Part shown: positions 24,030 to 36,999 of the stretch, in pieces
Numbering within the stretch: position 1 is the first letter of the stretch
Layout: each line of letters opens with the position of its first letter
Source of the DNA: Panopea generosa
Lineage: Eukaryota; Mollusca; Bivalvia; Adapedonta; Hiatellidae
Length of the DNA: 64,000 nucleotides
Assembly (NCBI GenBank): GCA_029582155.1
Contig: CM055902.1
Location: forward strand, 14,017,086-14,081,085
Direction: 5' to 3'
The notes under the pieces: model-generated
The model's input: only the letters and a program-made list of their open reading frames with translations
Database searches by the model: none
Told to the model about the DNA's origin: nothing
Position numbers and translations under genes: made by a program

Positions 24030-24168
24030 GGTGATAGGTAATTGAATTTTGGACGGTAGGGTGTGCTTGAGTACTGATTAACCTTTCACGATCCCAGGAA
24101 GAGTGGTTAGGTGACCATCCGTTAGCCATCGAGGGCCTAAAAATTATGCTTTATATTCAAACAAACAC
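24030..24168 (+). mobile_element. SINE family 1 fragment (body and tail)
   Basis: gtgtgcttgagtactgattaacctttcacgatcc through gttagccatcgagggcc to attcaaacaaacac matches the 3' part of the SINEs at 18409 and 31431. The tRNA head is missing. The sequence just after it (tttcagataagtaaacg...tctcggtaatg) matches the flank at 49420. Confidence 0.6.
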
Positions 24169-24299
24169 AAATGATAAAATCATTGTTTAAATGCTACCTT
24201 TTGATTGATGGGCCATTTCTATTTCAGATAAGTAAACGAATTTATCTCGGTAATGAACATTGCGCGCACTTTTACATTGATTTCAAATCCTTCTCTAGT

Positions 24300-25832
24300 T
24301 AGTAGCGAGCAAATGCAAACGTAGCTGTGTATTCACGAGTATGCGAGCTCTTATCGCAACTCGTACGATTAAAAAACAAACAAAAACAAAGACCATATAC
24401 TGACATTAAAACCCAGAAACGATAATCATTGTTTCCCTTTGGTGAATCGGTACACTCGGTCATGCAGGCTGCTATTAATATGATTACATAAAATATAAGA
24501 ATTCTGACACAAATCCTATTTTTATTTTACACCATGAAAAGCTTTTTTTAAAGTTTGCTGATATTTTTGTACAAAAAAAATGCATTCAAAAATACAATTT
24601 CAAAAGTACATAAAAGAGTAAATAAAATTAATAACAACGTTCACAAAAGCTAATCATGTCAGTAACCCCTGAAATAGTTTGCTTTCACATACTTACATCT
24701 ACGATATTCATGCATATGTATGTTTCTATTAGAAATTTAAAAATGCCTTAATTACTTCAATTACCATTACTAGGCACCAAACGCATTTTTATGAATGATT
24801 AACAGAGAAATACGATGACGCGGTGTTACAAGGGGAATAACTTGTACAAATTTTCATTTATTCGAAGCAGATTTATGGTTCATTAATGGAATTGTACGGT
24901 TGAAGATGTTTTGTTTTTATATAACGTGCATAGCTTGACATATTTTTTTTATCGTAAATAAGTTTTATTATATTTTATTATATTTTTAAAAAAAATAGTT
25001 TTCTCATCACACATGGCTTACCCGCGTACTTATAATGGTATCTTCCATCCCTAATATTAAAATACTGTTTAAGGTTTTTATTTATCGTCGACTATAGGGG
25101 TGTCAGGTTAACGGTATGTCGATTTTCATCTTGCTGTAGACCGGTATATATTCTATATAGTGCTTACTGGCTAAATATACAACATACAACTTAAGTTATT
25201 GCTATTTTGTTTTATACAAATATCTACAAACCAAATATGTATAAGACGGGTATTAAGTCTGTATTACTAAAAACTATCAAATGTATACTTTATATTGCAT
25301 TTAAGATACAACGGAAATTGTATGCAGACTTTACAATGGAAATACATTTACAGTTTGAATCATTATATATCCTAGAACGCGATGAATATGGCAGCTTTGT
25401 TAATTAGTATCTTCGTAGTAACCTACTTATTTAAACCTGACGAAATTGGAATTTCAACCAATGGAAAAACTGAACGATGTATTTTAGTTAATTCCCGTCT
25501 TTGATACTTACAGAGAGTTTTCGCTAGAGCTGTTGACAGTCATATACAAAAAGACAACGACGTATTGCAAGAGTATTACCGAGTAAATAAATAAATACGT
25601 ACATTAGAATTCTTTAAACTGTTTGTTTTTTTCTTCATTGCCTTATGTTTTAAACAAAGGCCGACTCATTTCAAATGATATGGAACAAATGACATCAACA
25701 AGTTAATTAAATAGATAATTAATACATTGTTAGATGATTATGATGGTTATACATTGCGAGAGTGTCATCGTTGTGATGAGATGTGTCATTTGATACTTCA
25801 ACGGTATTAAGAGTAAAATCATTATATCGGTT
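24300..25832. other. AT-rich intergenic DNA
   Basis: No supported gene. The frame at 25207-25407 has no recognisable features. Confidence 0.5.
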
Positions 25833-27645
25833 AAGAAATGCTGCTTAACTATTGCAAACTTTAAGTTGCATCAAACACAGCCTTAGTTGTCTTTGTGATG
25901 CATGTGTGACTGTGTAGTAATATCAAAGAGCTAAATCCAATTTAACATATTTATAGCGATTTATTTCTAAATAGATTCGTTTCATTCCAATACATTTTTC
26001 AAATAAATAGAATCTAAACCATACGATGAGTAAGTTTAAACCTTTATTTGTTGTTGAAGAAGTACTATACACTGTAACTACGATTCACTACTCTTACTGT
26101 CTTTTTTACATTAGAAAAAAGAGACATACTGATAACAGTGACCGATTAAAGTTTCAAGTGTGCATGTTTTCTGGTGCATTGTAATCTTATTTTTTAATTA
26201 ATATCTACAAAAGATTTGCATTACCCCTTCATCGGTGCAGTTTGCCCGTAAAGGATGTTTACTATCACTGCGCAAATACAATACTTCATTATGACGTGCA
26301 TACGGGTCAGACTAAATACATTCAGGTTGAGTTTTATGGACTTTATCAATGAGAGCTACTTGCACAACGATTACATGGAGTGTTTCGTTTGAAACATTGA
26401 ACAAACATCGAACATACACAATTATAAAAGCCGAATCGCTAATTGCTTGTACCACATCTTAGGTTTTATTCGTGCAGTGGCTGGACTCTACTACAGCGAA
26501 GAAAATGGTATGTAAATCGTTTTTATTTTATTATATTTTACTTACTCTTGATAAAAATCAATGAATGTTGAAGCTTGTTTATATATTCACAGAGAAGATA
26601 AGATTACGTGGTATACTATGGATATCAATATGGACAAATGCTCAAATTAAAAATTAAAAACGTAAGGATATTAAGGTAGATTATTTTATATCTCACTACG
26701 ACATATTGGTGATCAAATAAATGTTTCTTTGCTTCGAGAATACAATAGTAGTTTTCCTAGAATTTGATTTTTACACTTTTGCGACAGGGTTTGTCTATAT
26801 CGTTTGTATTTGATCGTAATAAAATTTACATTTTCTTATTTTGGGTTATTTACACTATCTTCTATGCTAAAAGTATCAGGAAACTGTATTGTTTTAGTTA
26901 CACTGAGTACTACACGTTATTATTACAACAGGTCATAACATTTTATTCTTTGACTTCGACTATCTTTATTTTCGTTTTTTTCATATTGTATAGTTTTAAC
27001 TTATATTTATCTGAATATTTAATCGCTTATTTTGGTTTGCTGACGGAGGAAGAAAGTTGTGGTTTGGCTACTGACTAGCAGTGACCCCTTACTTCATTTT
27101 TCAATATGATGCACACCTTTTTAACCGGTGATTATGTAAAACGAATAGAGATGTTCATAGGATATATCGATGCAGGATTGTTTTTGTATTCACATCTAAC
27201 ATTAAGAGAATATAACTCCGGATAATGTAATTGACACAACCACCATAAGATCATAAGCACAATTAATACACAGAATAAATATGCATATAGCAGAAGTATA
27301 TGTAATACATTAACGTATTTATCTTGTCAATAGTCTTTTTAATGCCTATTCATTTCATTAAAATAAATACACATAAACACATGACCAGTATGCAAATTTC
27401 AAACAAAAACTGTTTGACAGTTTTGCTTTTGACATTATACGATGAGCATTCATTAAGATTTGCCACACTTTCTATAATATACAAATATACAAGATGATTA
27501 CAAACATTATGTATTATTAAGTATTGTATTGGCACTTCGAATACGACAACGGCGACTGTCTAGGTAGGTACTGTTTGTTCTGGTAACAGAAGTCACAAGA
27601 TGCGAAATCTAGTCAATAACGTAGGTGTGGCATCACTGACACACC
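25833..27645. repeat. R element, copy 2, left part
   Basis: Collinear with 20382-22290 of copy 1. The match stops at catcactgacacac (about 27645) and resumes at about 33677 with the adjacent copy-1 sequence (ttgggcaactgtgccgtag; compare gtggacaactatgctgtag at 22292). The element was therefore split by later insertions totalling about 6 kb. Confidence 0.75.
26220..26420 (-). pseudogene. Broken copy of the R-element small frame
   Basis: Minus-strand homologue of 20852-21046, with FNVSNETLHVIVVQVAL and HNEVLYLRSD still readable. It carries an internal stop before SDPY and a 2-nt deletion near the end that shifts the frame. Confidence 0.5.
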
Positions 27646-28920
27646 TTTGTCCTTCGTGAACGAGGTTACAAGTGTGATGTATACATGGCGGAATTATCAT
27701 GTATAAGTTTAAACCCATCTTTTGCAAGGGAATTGTGGTGATTATTTAAAAGGGGCATGGTATACAGCTGCATGGAGTTTATTTCAATAATACGAAACTG
27801 GACAGCAAATTCCCTTTCTAAGACATTATTTTTTATTACGGATGGATCATTGAGCGAAGCTCAATCTTCTGTGGCGGCCAATGTCAAACGCTGTTAGAAA
27901 TGACGTGCATAAATATGATATACCGCCAAAACATGTTCTGAAGTTATATGGTTAGCTCCTCACTCCTATATTAAATTGTATCAGCGAATTTTGGGGGTTT
28001 GTTTAAGCGCATGAAAAAGAACGTGCACATTTGCAATTTTGCAAATCGTTATTAGATGTAAAAAGTATCGACTGTCACACAAACTAACTTTATTTACAGC
28101 GAGTTTCGAAGAAAAAATTATTACACAAAACGAATATAAACAGTCAATTATGATATACATGTACTGTCTCAAAGTAAGGAGCAGTAACGATGGAAAATAT
28201 CTTCATCACATTTACCTAATTTTGTTAATAGTTGATATCGCCCAAATTTTTTTTTTTGTTGATATCGGTTGATACAAAAATACATTTTTAAAGAAAAAAA
28301 TATATAACAGTATGCAATATTATAACTTTTAGTAAAGTTGAGTTTGTATTGGTCGGTCGAAGGCTCACTTCACATTAAGATTTAGAATTATACATACATA
28401 CACATTTAGTTGAATCAGTGATCGTATATTTTTTGTAGAACTATATATAGATTATATCTTTATTTGAAACAACAATAGTTATTTGATCCATATATATAAT
28501 CATTGCGAGACGACCATTACTTAATATATAGTGTATATTTTAGTAGTTTTGAAGTATAATGTTATATATTTTGGTAAATAATATTGTATTTTAATTATCA
28601 AACGATATGAACATTATAATTTCAAATATTTGTACATAATTCTATTTTATAATAGAATGAAAAGGTTTTAGTCTTTATTGGGATCGTGCTTTAATCATTA
28701 AAGTAATGGCACTGATGGGGGTGGAATTCATTGCTAAAATCTGTGTACATATCAACATGTACATATACATACATACATATTATATATGAATACACATGTA
28801 AACAGGCAAATGTATCTTACAAATCCATTAAAAAAAATTATAAATAATTCTCACTTCGAACATTGACAGTAAAATGAACGTACAAATAAAAACACGTAGA
28901 CTGTAGTTTACGTAAATTAG
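27646..28920. other. AT-rich DNA inside the split R element
   Basis: Left part of the roughly 6 kb block that interrupts R copy 2. No gene is visible. It may include the 3' untranslated end of the minus-strand LINE that follows. Confidence 0.4.
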
Positions 28921-30560
28921 ATATTCAGTTAGCGCTTTGTTTAAATTCCACTGGGTCTCAAATTTTCTGTTTTACAAAAAATAATTTTGGCAATATGATA
29001 TTCTGTATTGCATAATACTGTTATATATTTTTAAAGTTTACTACATTAGGGATTCTTTTTTGTAATATTTGATTAAATATGAAGTTTCTTGCTGTGTACG
29101 TTATTTTGTTTAGAACAGTGTCAAATTTATTATTTCCAAAAATAATATCAATGGCTTTCAAATTTGTTTTAATATATTGCGACTTGGTATTTATAGATTC
29201 TCTTAAAGCAATGAAAAATTGTTAAGTAATCGCACAGTCTATAAAAATGTGTGTAATCGTCTCCGTAGCATTATTACAAAAAGTACAGAGGTCAGTTTCA
29301 TTTTTTTTAACAGAGAATTAGTTCCTAAAATTCTATAGTTAATTTTAAATTGGAACCATTATATTTTTGTAATTAAAACGGGGAATGCATAGAATTTAGA
29401 AAAATTCATACTGAAACGAATATCAAGTTCTTCGTCCCATTTAGTTTTTGAAGCAGGTATGTTATGTTCAACTAAAATTCATTATATATTGCGCGACATC
29501 CCTTTTTTGTCTGTAATTATTATTGATATAGCATATAGTGAAGAGGAATTTGGGCATTTACATCTAAACAGCGGAAATATAACACTTTTTATAACATCTT
29601 AAAGAAACAAATATACCTTCAAATTCTAAAAAGTGTAAATATATATTAAACGTTTTTTCAAAATTCCGTTAAAGAATAAAAATCACACTGTTCATTTATT
29701 AAATCATTTGCTTATATTATTCGTTTTGAGACCCATTTATGATAATTGACGCTAGAATTTCCGACCTTATCATTAGGGTTTTGTCTCAGTGGAATACAAC
29801 AGAAATTATACAAATTTTCAGGAGTAACTGTTTTAGAAAACAGTTTATATTTAATAAAAACGTTTTACCAGAACTGAACATCACTGTTATGTATTTTTTT
29901 AATAAAATCGGCACCATTGTTTGTAAACGTTACCATAAATGGAGACAATACTTTAAAAATGATCAAGTAGCTCTTATTTGCCTTTAACAGTCTTCTTATC
30001 AACGTAATTTCAAAGAACTCATAAAAATATCTACATCAAGCATTTTAAGCCCACAGTTAGTGTATGACTGGTTGATAACAGTACGTTTTATTTTGTCGGG
30101 TTTGCCATTCCATAAAGATCTGAAAAATGTAAATTTTAATTTTTTAATAATTTCTTCATTGGGGTATGGGAGAGATAATATAAGATGATTAATTTTAGAT
30201 ATTGCTAAATTTTTTATTACTGTAATTTTGCCGATTGGTGTTAAATTCTTTTAGTTTATTTATATAATTTATTTTGTCTTGATAGTTTGATGTGATCATA
30301 GTATATATTAAAATCTACTGAAAAATAAATTCCTAATACCGTTAATTCATTAATCCAAGAAAGATTGTGGTGCTCGCAGAGTATTTGATTATTATTTTGC
30401 ATTGATCCAATCCATACTGCTCTGTTTTATCAACATTCATATAAAGGCCGGAAATGTCAGCATAACATTTTTAAACATTTAGGGCGTTTTGTAGTGATTT
30501 GTCAGGCCCATCGAGGATAAGAAAAAAATCATTAGCATATTGAGAGATTAAAAATTATTT
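28920..30560 (-). mobile_element. Decayed non-LTR retrotransposon (L1/Tx1-like), 5'-truncated
   Basis: On the minus strand, reverse transcriptase remnants read ISQYANDFFLILDGPDKSL, an altered QYADDT-type catalytic box (ADD changed to AND). This is followed by SGLYMNVDKTE and, past frameshifts, the C-terminal cysteine/histidine motif LCTFCNNATETITHIFIDC (C-x2-C-x8-H-x4-C) and ITYTARNFIFNQIL. Order and motifs are those of the C-terminal half of a LINE ORF2. The part upstream of the YADD box is absent past 30560. Stops and frameshifts make it inactive. Confidence 0.8.
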
Positions 30561-30849
30561 TTCTCATATTTTTATTCCTTTTATATACAGATTACCACGA
30601 AATATTTACTAATTGGACCTTAGGACTTTCTTATATTTCGGTTAGCACAATGAACGGTTGATATACATGTATTTACGAATGTTTTCTTATTGGAACCTGT
30701 TGCCTTGACAACGGAAACGTTAGATACACATTTTGCGACGTTGCAATGTCAGGAGTCTTGGAAGCAATCTGGTAATGTCATTTTTTTTCTGAAATCATTT
30801 TATCTACAGTTCCGACACTTGAATATATTTGAAAAATAACTATTAAACG

Positions 30850-31095
30850 TTAATCAGTGCCCAATAACCCATTTAATTTCTTCTGCCAATAACACTGCTG
30901 GTGATGATATTCGGAATGGGGATTGTTTTCCGACGTTGAAACACGCGCGAATCGGCTGTACCACTCCCATACACGCGTGCGAGACAATTCATTTAATCCG
31001 TAAGTAGTCTGTATCACTACACAAGTTTCCTTTTGAAATTTCCCAAACTGCAAACAGAATTTTATTGAATAATAATGTTCTTCAGACATTTTCAA
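30850..31095 (-). pseudogene. Mariner-type transposase, N-terminal helix-turn-helix fragment
   Basis: An 81-residue minus-strand frame. YYSIKFCLQFGKFQKET and YGLNELSRTRVWEWYSRF match the first helix-turn-helix domain of mariner transposases (pattern IKFC.KLGK..ET ... AYG...LSRTRVFEW..RF). The usual E-D-D/N-P-R-S-G-R linker is reduced to ENNPHSEYHH. No catalytic D,D(34)D part follows, so it is a fragment. Confidence 0.7.
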
Positions 31096-31430
31096 TGAAT
31101 TGACATAAACTGATAGTTGATTCCCTCCATCCGTATATAACGATATTTTTTCCTACTTCTCTCATTACGTCACGTTGAAATATTTCAACAACGTAACCTG
31201 ACGTTTAGCAAAATTTTAACACTTTATGATATTCATTTGACACGAGAATGGTCTTAACATAGGACGGTGTTTTTATGGCAACCATAACTAGAGAGTGCAA
31301 AAATGATATCAGCAACTTATGTAGAATGCTTACCAAAATAGTTGTTTTTCTTTATTGATACCGATTTTCAGTCTATGTTAATCACCTAATAAGAATATGT
31401 GAGAGGTGTCCGTTTCTTTCTCCCCACGCC

Positions 31431-31711
31431 GGGCCTGATTAACTCAGTCACGTCTGACTATCAAACCAGGAGTTCGAATCCTCTCCCGGCAACAGTCTCC
31501 GTGATGATTGTTATACGACAATGTGTCTCATTATGATTCGTCTCTCAGCGCTGATTCAAGTGGGAAATTTATCAGTTACTTGCGGAGATAGGTTGTTCTT
31601 GAGAAATGGTTAACCTTTCAGGATCCATAGAAACAATGGTTAGGTTAACTGATTGTCTGTTAGCCCCCGATGGTATAAAAACTACGCTTAATATTCATTC
31701 AATCAATCAAT
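31431..31711 (+). mobile_element. tRNA-derived SINE (family 1)
   Basis: Head gggcctgattaactcagtcacgtctgactatc, B box gagttcgaatcctctcccgg, body gttacttgcggagatagg, tail ending in (caat)n at about 31700. It is one of the best-preserved copies in the window and lies in the block that splits R copy 2. Confidence 0.8.
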
Positions 31712-32234
31712 CTTTCTTCCTACGTATTTCAACATTGAAACAAAACTACGAGATCAAAAGCAACATTACTTAGTTTTTCTCTAGTTTTCAGTCATATTTG
31801 AATATAGAGAACATTACAAAATTAACAAAAGCGTTAACAAGGCATCAAATTTCGACCCATAGGCTAGACATAGAAACAAGATGACAAGAAACAAAAAAAT
31901 ATAAACTCCTAGTTCAGAATATGTGACGTCTTGGGGGATAAATTTCATTTTATTTCAATGGAATGCAGGGAATTTTATAACTTTAAAGCTTTGTTTTGGA
32001 GTAACCGCAGTTTGTATAAGATATTTGAGTAAAAATCTGATAACAAAACTCTGATTGAAAAAATAACAGTATATCCATTCAACGCATTGATATATAAAAA
32101 TACTTTTACTTTGAACAAATGTCTCCTTTTGTGAGATTCACACAACTGTGTGTCGATTTAAAAAAATTGAACAGCAAACTACAGCCTATTGCATCATTTA
32201 AATAACATCAACAATAAAAATACTTATTCTATAC

Positions 32235-32375
32235 CTGTACGTGTATAGCCAAATAGCTATCCCAGATGTTACCACGTGACATTAAAATGTGTAGAAGTTT
32301 ATTGGAAATGTTCCGCATGACGATGACGTGGAGAAAATCCGAAAAGCTCTCACTGTAGCTTCCTTCGTCTGCCAT
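32235..32375 (-). CDS. Candidate 5' coding exon, minus strand
   Basis: The minus strand reads ATG in a good context (caaaATGG) at 32375, then 47 codons without a stop (MADEGSYSESFSDFLHVIV...), ending at a donor-like CAG|gtatag at 32235. The piece is richer in GC than its surroundings. No downstream exon is identified and no family is recognised. It could also be a short relic of a repeated element. Confidence 0.22.
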
Positions 32376-32458
32376 TTTGAACTCACGGTTTATTAACTTG
32401 ATTTTTCTTTACTCTTTTGATACATTTCTTTCAGATTGAGGTAAAGAATAAAAAGATC

Positions 32459-32610
32459 ATTTTACAGTGATTTGTACGAAATGGGAATATATTGTACTCG
32501 TACGTATTGTAGTGAAAACCATATTTGACCTGGCGCCTATGTCTCATCCGATATGGTTTCCACCATAATACGTACAATATATTCCCATATTGTACAAAAT
32601 ACTGTAAAAT
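32459..32610. mobile_element. Long hairpin, about 60-bp arms, probable MITE
   Basis: The left arm (ttttacagtgatttgtacg...gggaatatattgtac...gtgaaaaccatat) is the near-perfect complement of the right arm (atatggtttccaccat...gtacaatatattccc...tacaaaatactgtaaaa). The loop is about 25 bp and contains ggcgcc. There is no coding capacity. It sits 85 bp upstream of the candidate minus-strand exon. Confidence 0.75.
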
Positions 32611-33676
32611 AACCTGAAATTATTATATAATTCCATTTCGTAAAAAAATAGCATAGAAAAATATATTTTTTTTATATACTAATTGGTAGTAATATGTATT
32701 CATCTGATTCTCGCGCCACGATACATATATGTAACTGTTCATGCAATGTATATTGAAAGAAGCTAAATATAATTTTACTAAAAACAACAAATTAGTCAAT
32801 TGTGCATGTATCTTATTTTAGTATGTCTAAATTAAAGTGATTTTGAGGACCATTTGATTTTTTACGTTTCAATCTCATAATCTACAATCCCTAAATGTTT
32901 TAATGCTAATTGTTTTTGTCTTACAAAATGGTCTTAACTTTTGTAAACAGACCACTGCTTGAAGTATACAATGTCTTAAAACCAATGTTTTGTCTTAAAG
33001 TATATAGTCAATTGTATATTAGACGTACGTGTCTGATCAAACATCTACATATTCCAGAGTATCTTGTATGACATGTTGCTCGAATATGTTTATTAACGCC
33101 GTAAATGCGATCAATTATTAGCATGCAAATTACCTGTGACTGGTAGTATATATGTTGGCTGCATATTCCCTCTAGTACAAGACAGATCTCTTTTGAATAA
33201 ATACGATCTCGGTGAATGCCTTTTTTACAACAAATGCCATAAATTTGATGTATTATACACGTTTCATATTAAGCTATGGGATTTTTACTTTGATATTTCT
33301 TTAAAACAATAAGCTCATGGTGCTTTGTTTGTGTCATTATTTATTATGTATTATGTATGGCAAGTCCAAGGTTCTGTTACATATTTGCTATTTTTCGATT
33401 ATTTTAGTGCAGTATAACAAAAACGGCAACAAAAAGAAAAAAAGCTGGCCATCAGTGTAAAACTCTAACACCTCCTTGCACCGATATAAGCAGTTTTCTA
33501 TTTTTAAGTTACAAATGTTCTTCATGATTCTAAAGGATTAGAAATAATAACAATACAGTATATGGCGACGAAAGTAAAGCACATGTGGCATATAACACAC
33601 ACACACACATACACTGGCAATATAGTTCAAATGGCGACACAAGCCATGCCTATACATTCATATACGTTGTATATAT

Positions 33677-35585
33677 CATTGACATTTTGGGCAACTGTGC
33701 CGTAGGCCTCTCCCTTACTTTCTAATTGACTGTACTGTTTACAATTTGTCATTTTTGTTCTATATAGAAATATGACAATATTTCGATAATGATATCCCAA
33801 TATTAATATGGTGTAGTGTGTGATGGAAGAGCTGAGAAACAACTTTGCTTCTCCGCTTTAATTTAATGAAAATAATCTGTTCTAGATCTTACATTGTTTT
33901 TTGGGTTGTTTTTTATTTAAACAAATAAAGTTCATGTGTTTATCAAAATATATGGTAGTATTGGTTCTCTGTAAACATAATATGTTCGTTATTGCCTATT
34001 TGCGTTTATTTCTTTAATGAATACCTCTTTTTTCAAAAGGTTCAAATTACATTCATTTGTCGTAGGGTAAGTGTGAATTTTGGTGTTTCAAATGATAAAT
34101 AGCAGCTGTCACGTTCACTGAACGCCATCCTTATATGTGATTACTTAACAAACTTAAATGCGTTTCATCTTGTCCTTAATTATGTTTATTCTCAACTGTT
34201 CTGGCTTTTAATAATCACTTAATTATGTTTAGCAATCATTCACAATGATTATAAGGACATCTTAAATGTAAAACAGCAGTGATTGCACCGAAACAAGATC
34301 TTGTGAGAGATATTGTAGAGCCATAAACGTATAATCTCCTGATGATGACAGACTGTGCATGTAAATCGTTCATATTCTTTTTTTTTATTTGTTTAAGCAA
34401 AGCTCCCACTGCCTTGCACATTTATTAAAAAAAAACATCTTCGTGAGTATAAGAAAAAATCACAGCGGTTGCAATAACTATTGAACAGTCAAGTACTTAA
34501 TTGCTTTCAAAGAAGCCAATTTATAATAGCGATTCATTACTTCACAACACACAACTACCCCAGTAGGAGATATGTATTTTTCACTGTGTATACACTCAGG
34601 CATTGCTATATATACTGGTGTGCTCAGATTCTCGCACAGCAAACTTATTAAGGAGAAAGAGACATACACGCTGAATATGGCGAGTTAACATTCATGTAAA
34701 ATGTTTATATTAAGTTGAAAACGATTCATAAAAAAACATAAACGTATAATTGTTACTGTTAAACACTTATTATATTTATGTATTAGAGGAAAACGTACGG
34801 TGAAAAATATCGAAATATACACCGAAATACATTATAAACGCAACACTCATATAAACAGCAATAAATCATTGAGTTCATTATCGATTTTTTTAAAATGTAT
34901 TTTATTTGATAATATACATGTAACATATTTCTACCGTTCCTGGCAAGTTACATAAAAAAAAATTATTGCGACTATCACTTCGTTTCATTGATTTGAAATA
35001 TACAAACCCCGTTACCTAAATTCACAAAAAAAGCAACATTTTTATTGTTTGTATAATTTCGTTTAAAATTGATTTATCTGTATTTTGATATTTAGATTTT
35101 GTTTTAATGGTAATGTCTTTCAATTTTTCAATACAGCTATTGAAATCAACGTTCAAGTACTTCGTCAAGCGCTTGTTCAATATTTGAAAAACATACCACA
35201 AACCTGGATTTCGTATTGTATCCATTCAATGATAAGTCGCGGTCACGCGTGCATCAATGCGCAAGGAGGCTATTTTGTGCATTTAGGTAACGGGTGTAGT
35301 ATGTTTCAAATCAATAAAAAGAAGTGATAATCGCAATAGATTGTGATGAAACTTCCAGGAAAAGTATTTCGGTGAATTTAGAATTACATATATTACTACC
35401 AGTACGTGTATTAAGATGTGACATCCCGTTTCAAGTCATAACTTAAGTGTTGTCAATGTCATGCATTTCGAAATTGTGTCATTAACTTGGAGTAATCGTG
35501 AATAAATTATTAATATGCAATGTTTATTCCTGGTAGGTATATTCTAAAATATGTGGTTTGTAATTAATACAGAAATGTGCACAAT
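33677..35585. repeat. R element, copy 2, right part
   Basis: Collinear with about 22285-23700 of copy 1: ttctctgtaaacataa at 33964 versus 22580, gtaagtgtgaatt at 34066 versus 22678, and caagtacttaattgc at 34490 versus 23098. It is interrupted by the Tc1-like insertion at 34820-35374. Confidence 0.75.
34820..35374 (+). mobile_element. Internally deleted Tc1/mariner-like element with transposase C-terminus
   Basis: This block is absent from R copies 1 and 3. It is bounded by a perfect 11-bp inverted repeat (CACCGAAATAC at 34820-34830, GTATTTCGGTG at 35364-35374). A second, 61-bp inverted repeat pairs 34965-35025 with 35277-35337. In frame from 35085 it reads VQVLRQALVQYLKNIPQTW and then CIHSMISRGHACINAQGGY. 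This matches the end of Tc1-like transposases (LRQAL..EW..IPQ..I..LI.SM.RRC.A.I.A.GGHT.Y). The N-terminal and catalytic parts are missing, so it cannot move by itself. Confidence 0.75.
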
Positions 35586-36991
35586 GCCTGTTGCACAGTA
35601 AATGTGTAAAAAAAATCTTATATTTCTCAAGGCTGACGGACAAGGGGACAAACGTTTCAGCTTCATGAGTTATGTTGATAAATGTGCCTGTTTTCCATGT
35701 CTAAGTCTTTATAAAAGAATAAATGTTTTCATCTGGGGTATCTGTATCAATATATAATCATAATTTTCAAAATTTTACCTTTTTGTATGTTTTTATCATT
35801 CTGTATCTAATTCAATAAAACGAATATAATCATAATTTTAAAACTAGGTTTTACTTCTTTAATCTACATAAAACTAACATTAAAACAAAGCACTGACACA
35901 AGCATAACGTACTATGAACATTTATTTCTGTCTCTTTAATATTAATTTTAATCAATAACAATAATACATGACCCAGGAGCTCAGGAGCCGGACGTTACAA
36001 AATAAGCGGACGGACGTTATATTTAATTTGAATACTCTTCTAAGAGAGATACTTTTATTTGAGTTCCTTAAACTTATAAAATAGATAAAAAAGATGACCT
36101 GCTTTGGAAGTATTTATATCAATTTTTTATTTACGTCTCATCATATGTACATTTTTATGATAACACAAACTACATACGCCTTTCTAAAAAACTTTACCAC
36201 GTACTGTGAATTACAGAACAACAATATTGTGATTTCTCTTTTAATTATTGAACAAACATAACAGTAATGATATAATCTTAGAATGATTGCTCAATTTCTT
36301 GATATTTATTATTTAAATTAAGTTAAATATTTACAACGCCAAGCGCTTTTTCCGTACAAAGTTGACATGTCCAATTGCAACACACATTTGCTAAATTGAA
36401 TTATATTGCTTCTTATTGACAGTTATCGAGATATACACGAATAATATGTTTTTATTGTAAACTTGATTTGTCCTAGTACATGGACCTTGCCTGAGTATCT
36501 CCGTCTTTGCATAGGCCTATCAGGCACATATTTACCGAAAACACAAATCCAAAACAAATATATGTATACTTATATATGCGTGTTAGTGATGACTTATAGG
36601 CAGTTTTGAAAATTTGTTAGAGCATCTTGTAGCAAAATGACCAAGAGCCAAAAACTCACGAGGGTAGAATACGCATACACAAAGTAAAATTTACAATTTT
36701 AATTATACATGAATAAAATTACGAATATACAATTATACAATATATACAAATTAAAGATAATTACTCAACAAAAACACAGCTGGTTTAAAAAGTCCTATGA
36801 TGGTATTAACTATTTTTTACACAGTTTTATCTCCTACACGTTCCGATATCTACATCGCGTTCAAAACTGCATATTTCATTTGAAGGTTAAAACAGTTTTT
36901 TTTTAAAAATGCCCTTATATGGTATTTAAGATACTACTACTGCGTCCAGATTATCGTAGATTTTGCATCACTCGTCCATTGCGGCGGTGGC

Positions 36992-36999
36992 TATATAAA
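36992..36999 (+). promoter_or_regulatory. TATA-like box, proposed gene B promoter
   Basis: TATATAAA in the context cattgcggcgg-ggctatataaac, kept in the partner block at 62325-62332. It lies in the most GC-rich part of the block. Transcription would start near 37023, about 1.46 kb upstream of the signal exon. No start site is demonstrated. Confidence 0.4.

Noticed and set aside
26764-27078. 104-residue hydrophobic frame in R copy 2
   Set aside because: The matching stretches in R copies 1 and 3 are not open; composition alone explains it.
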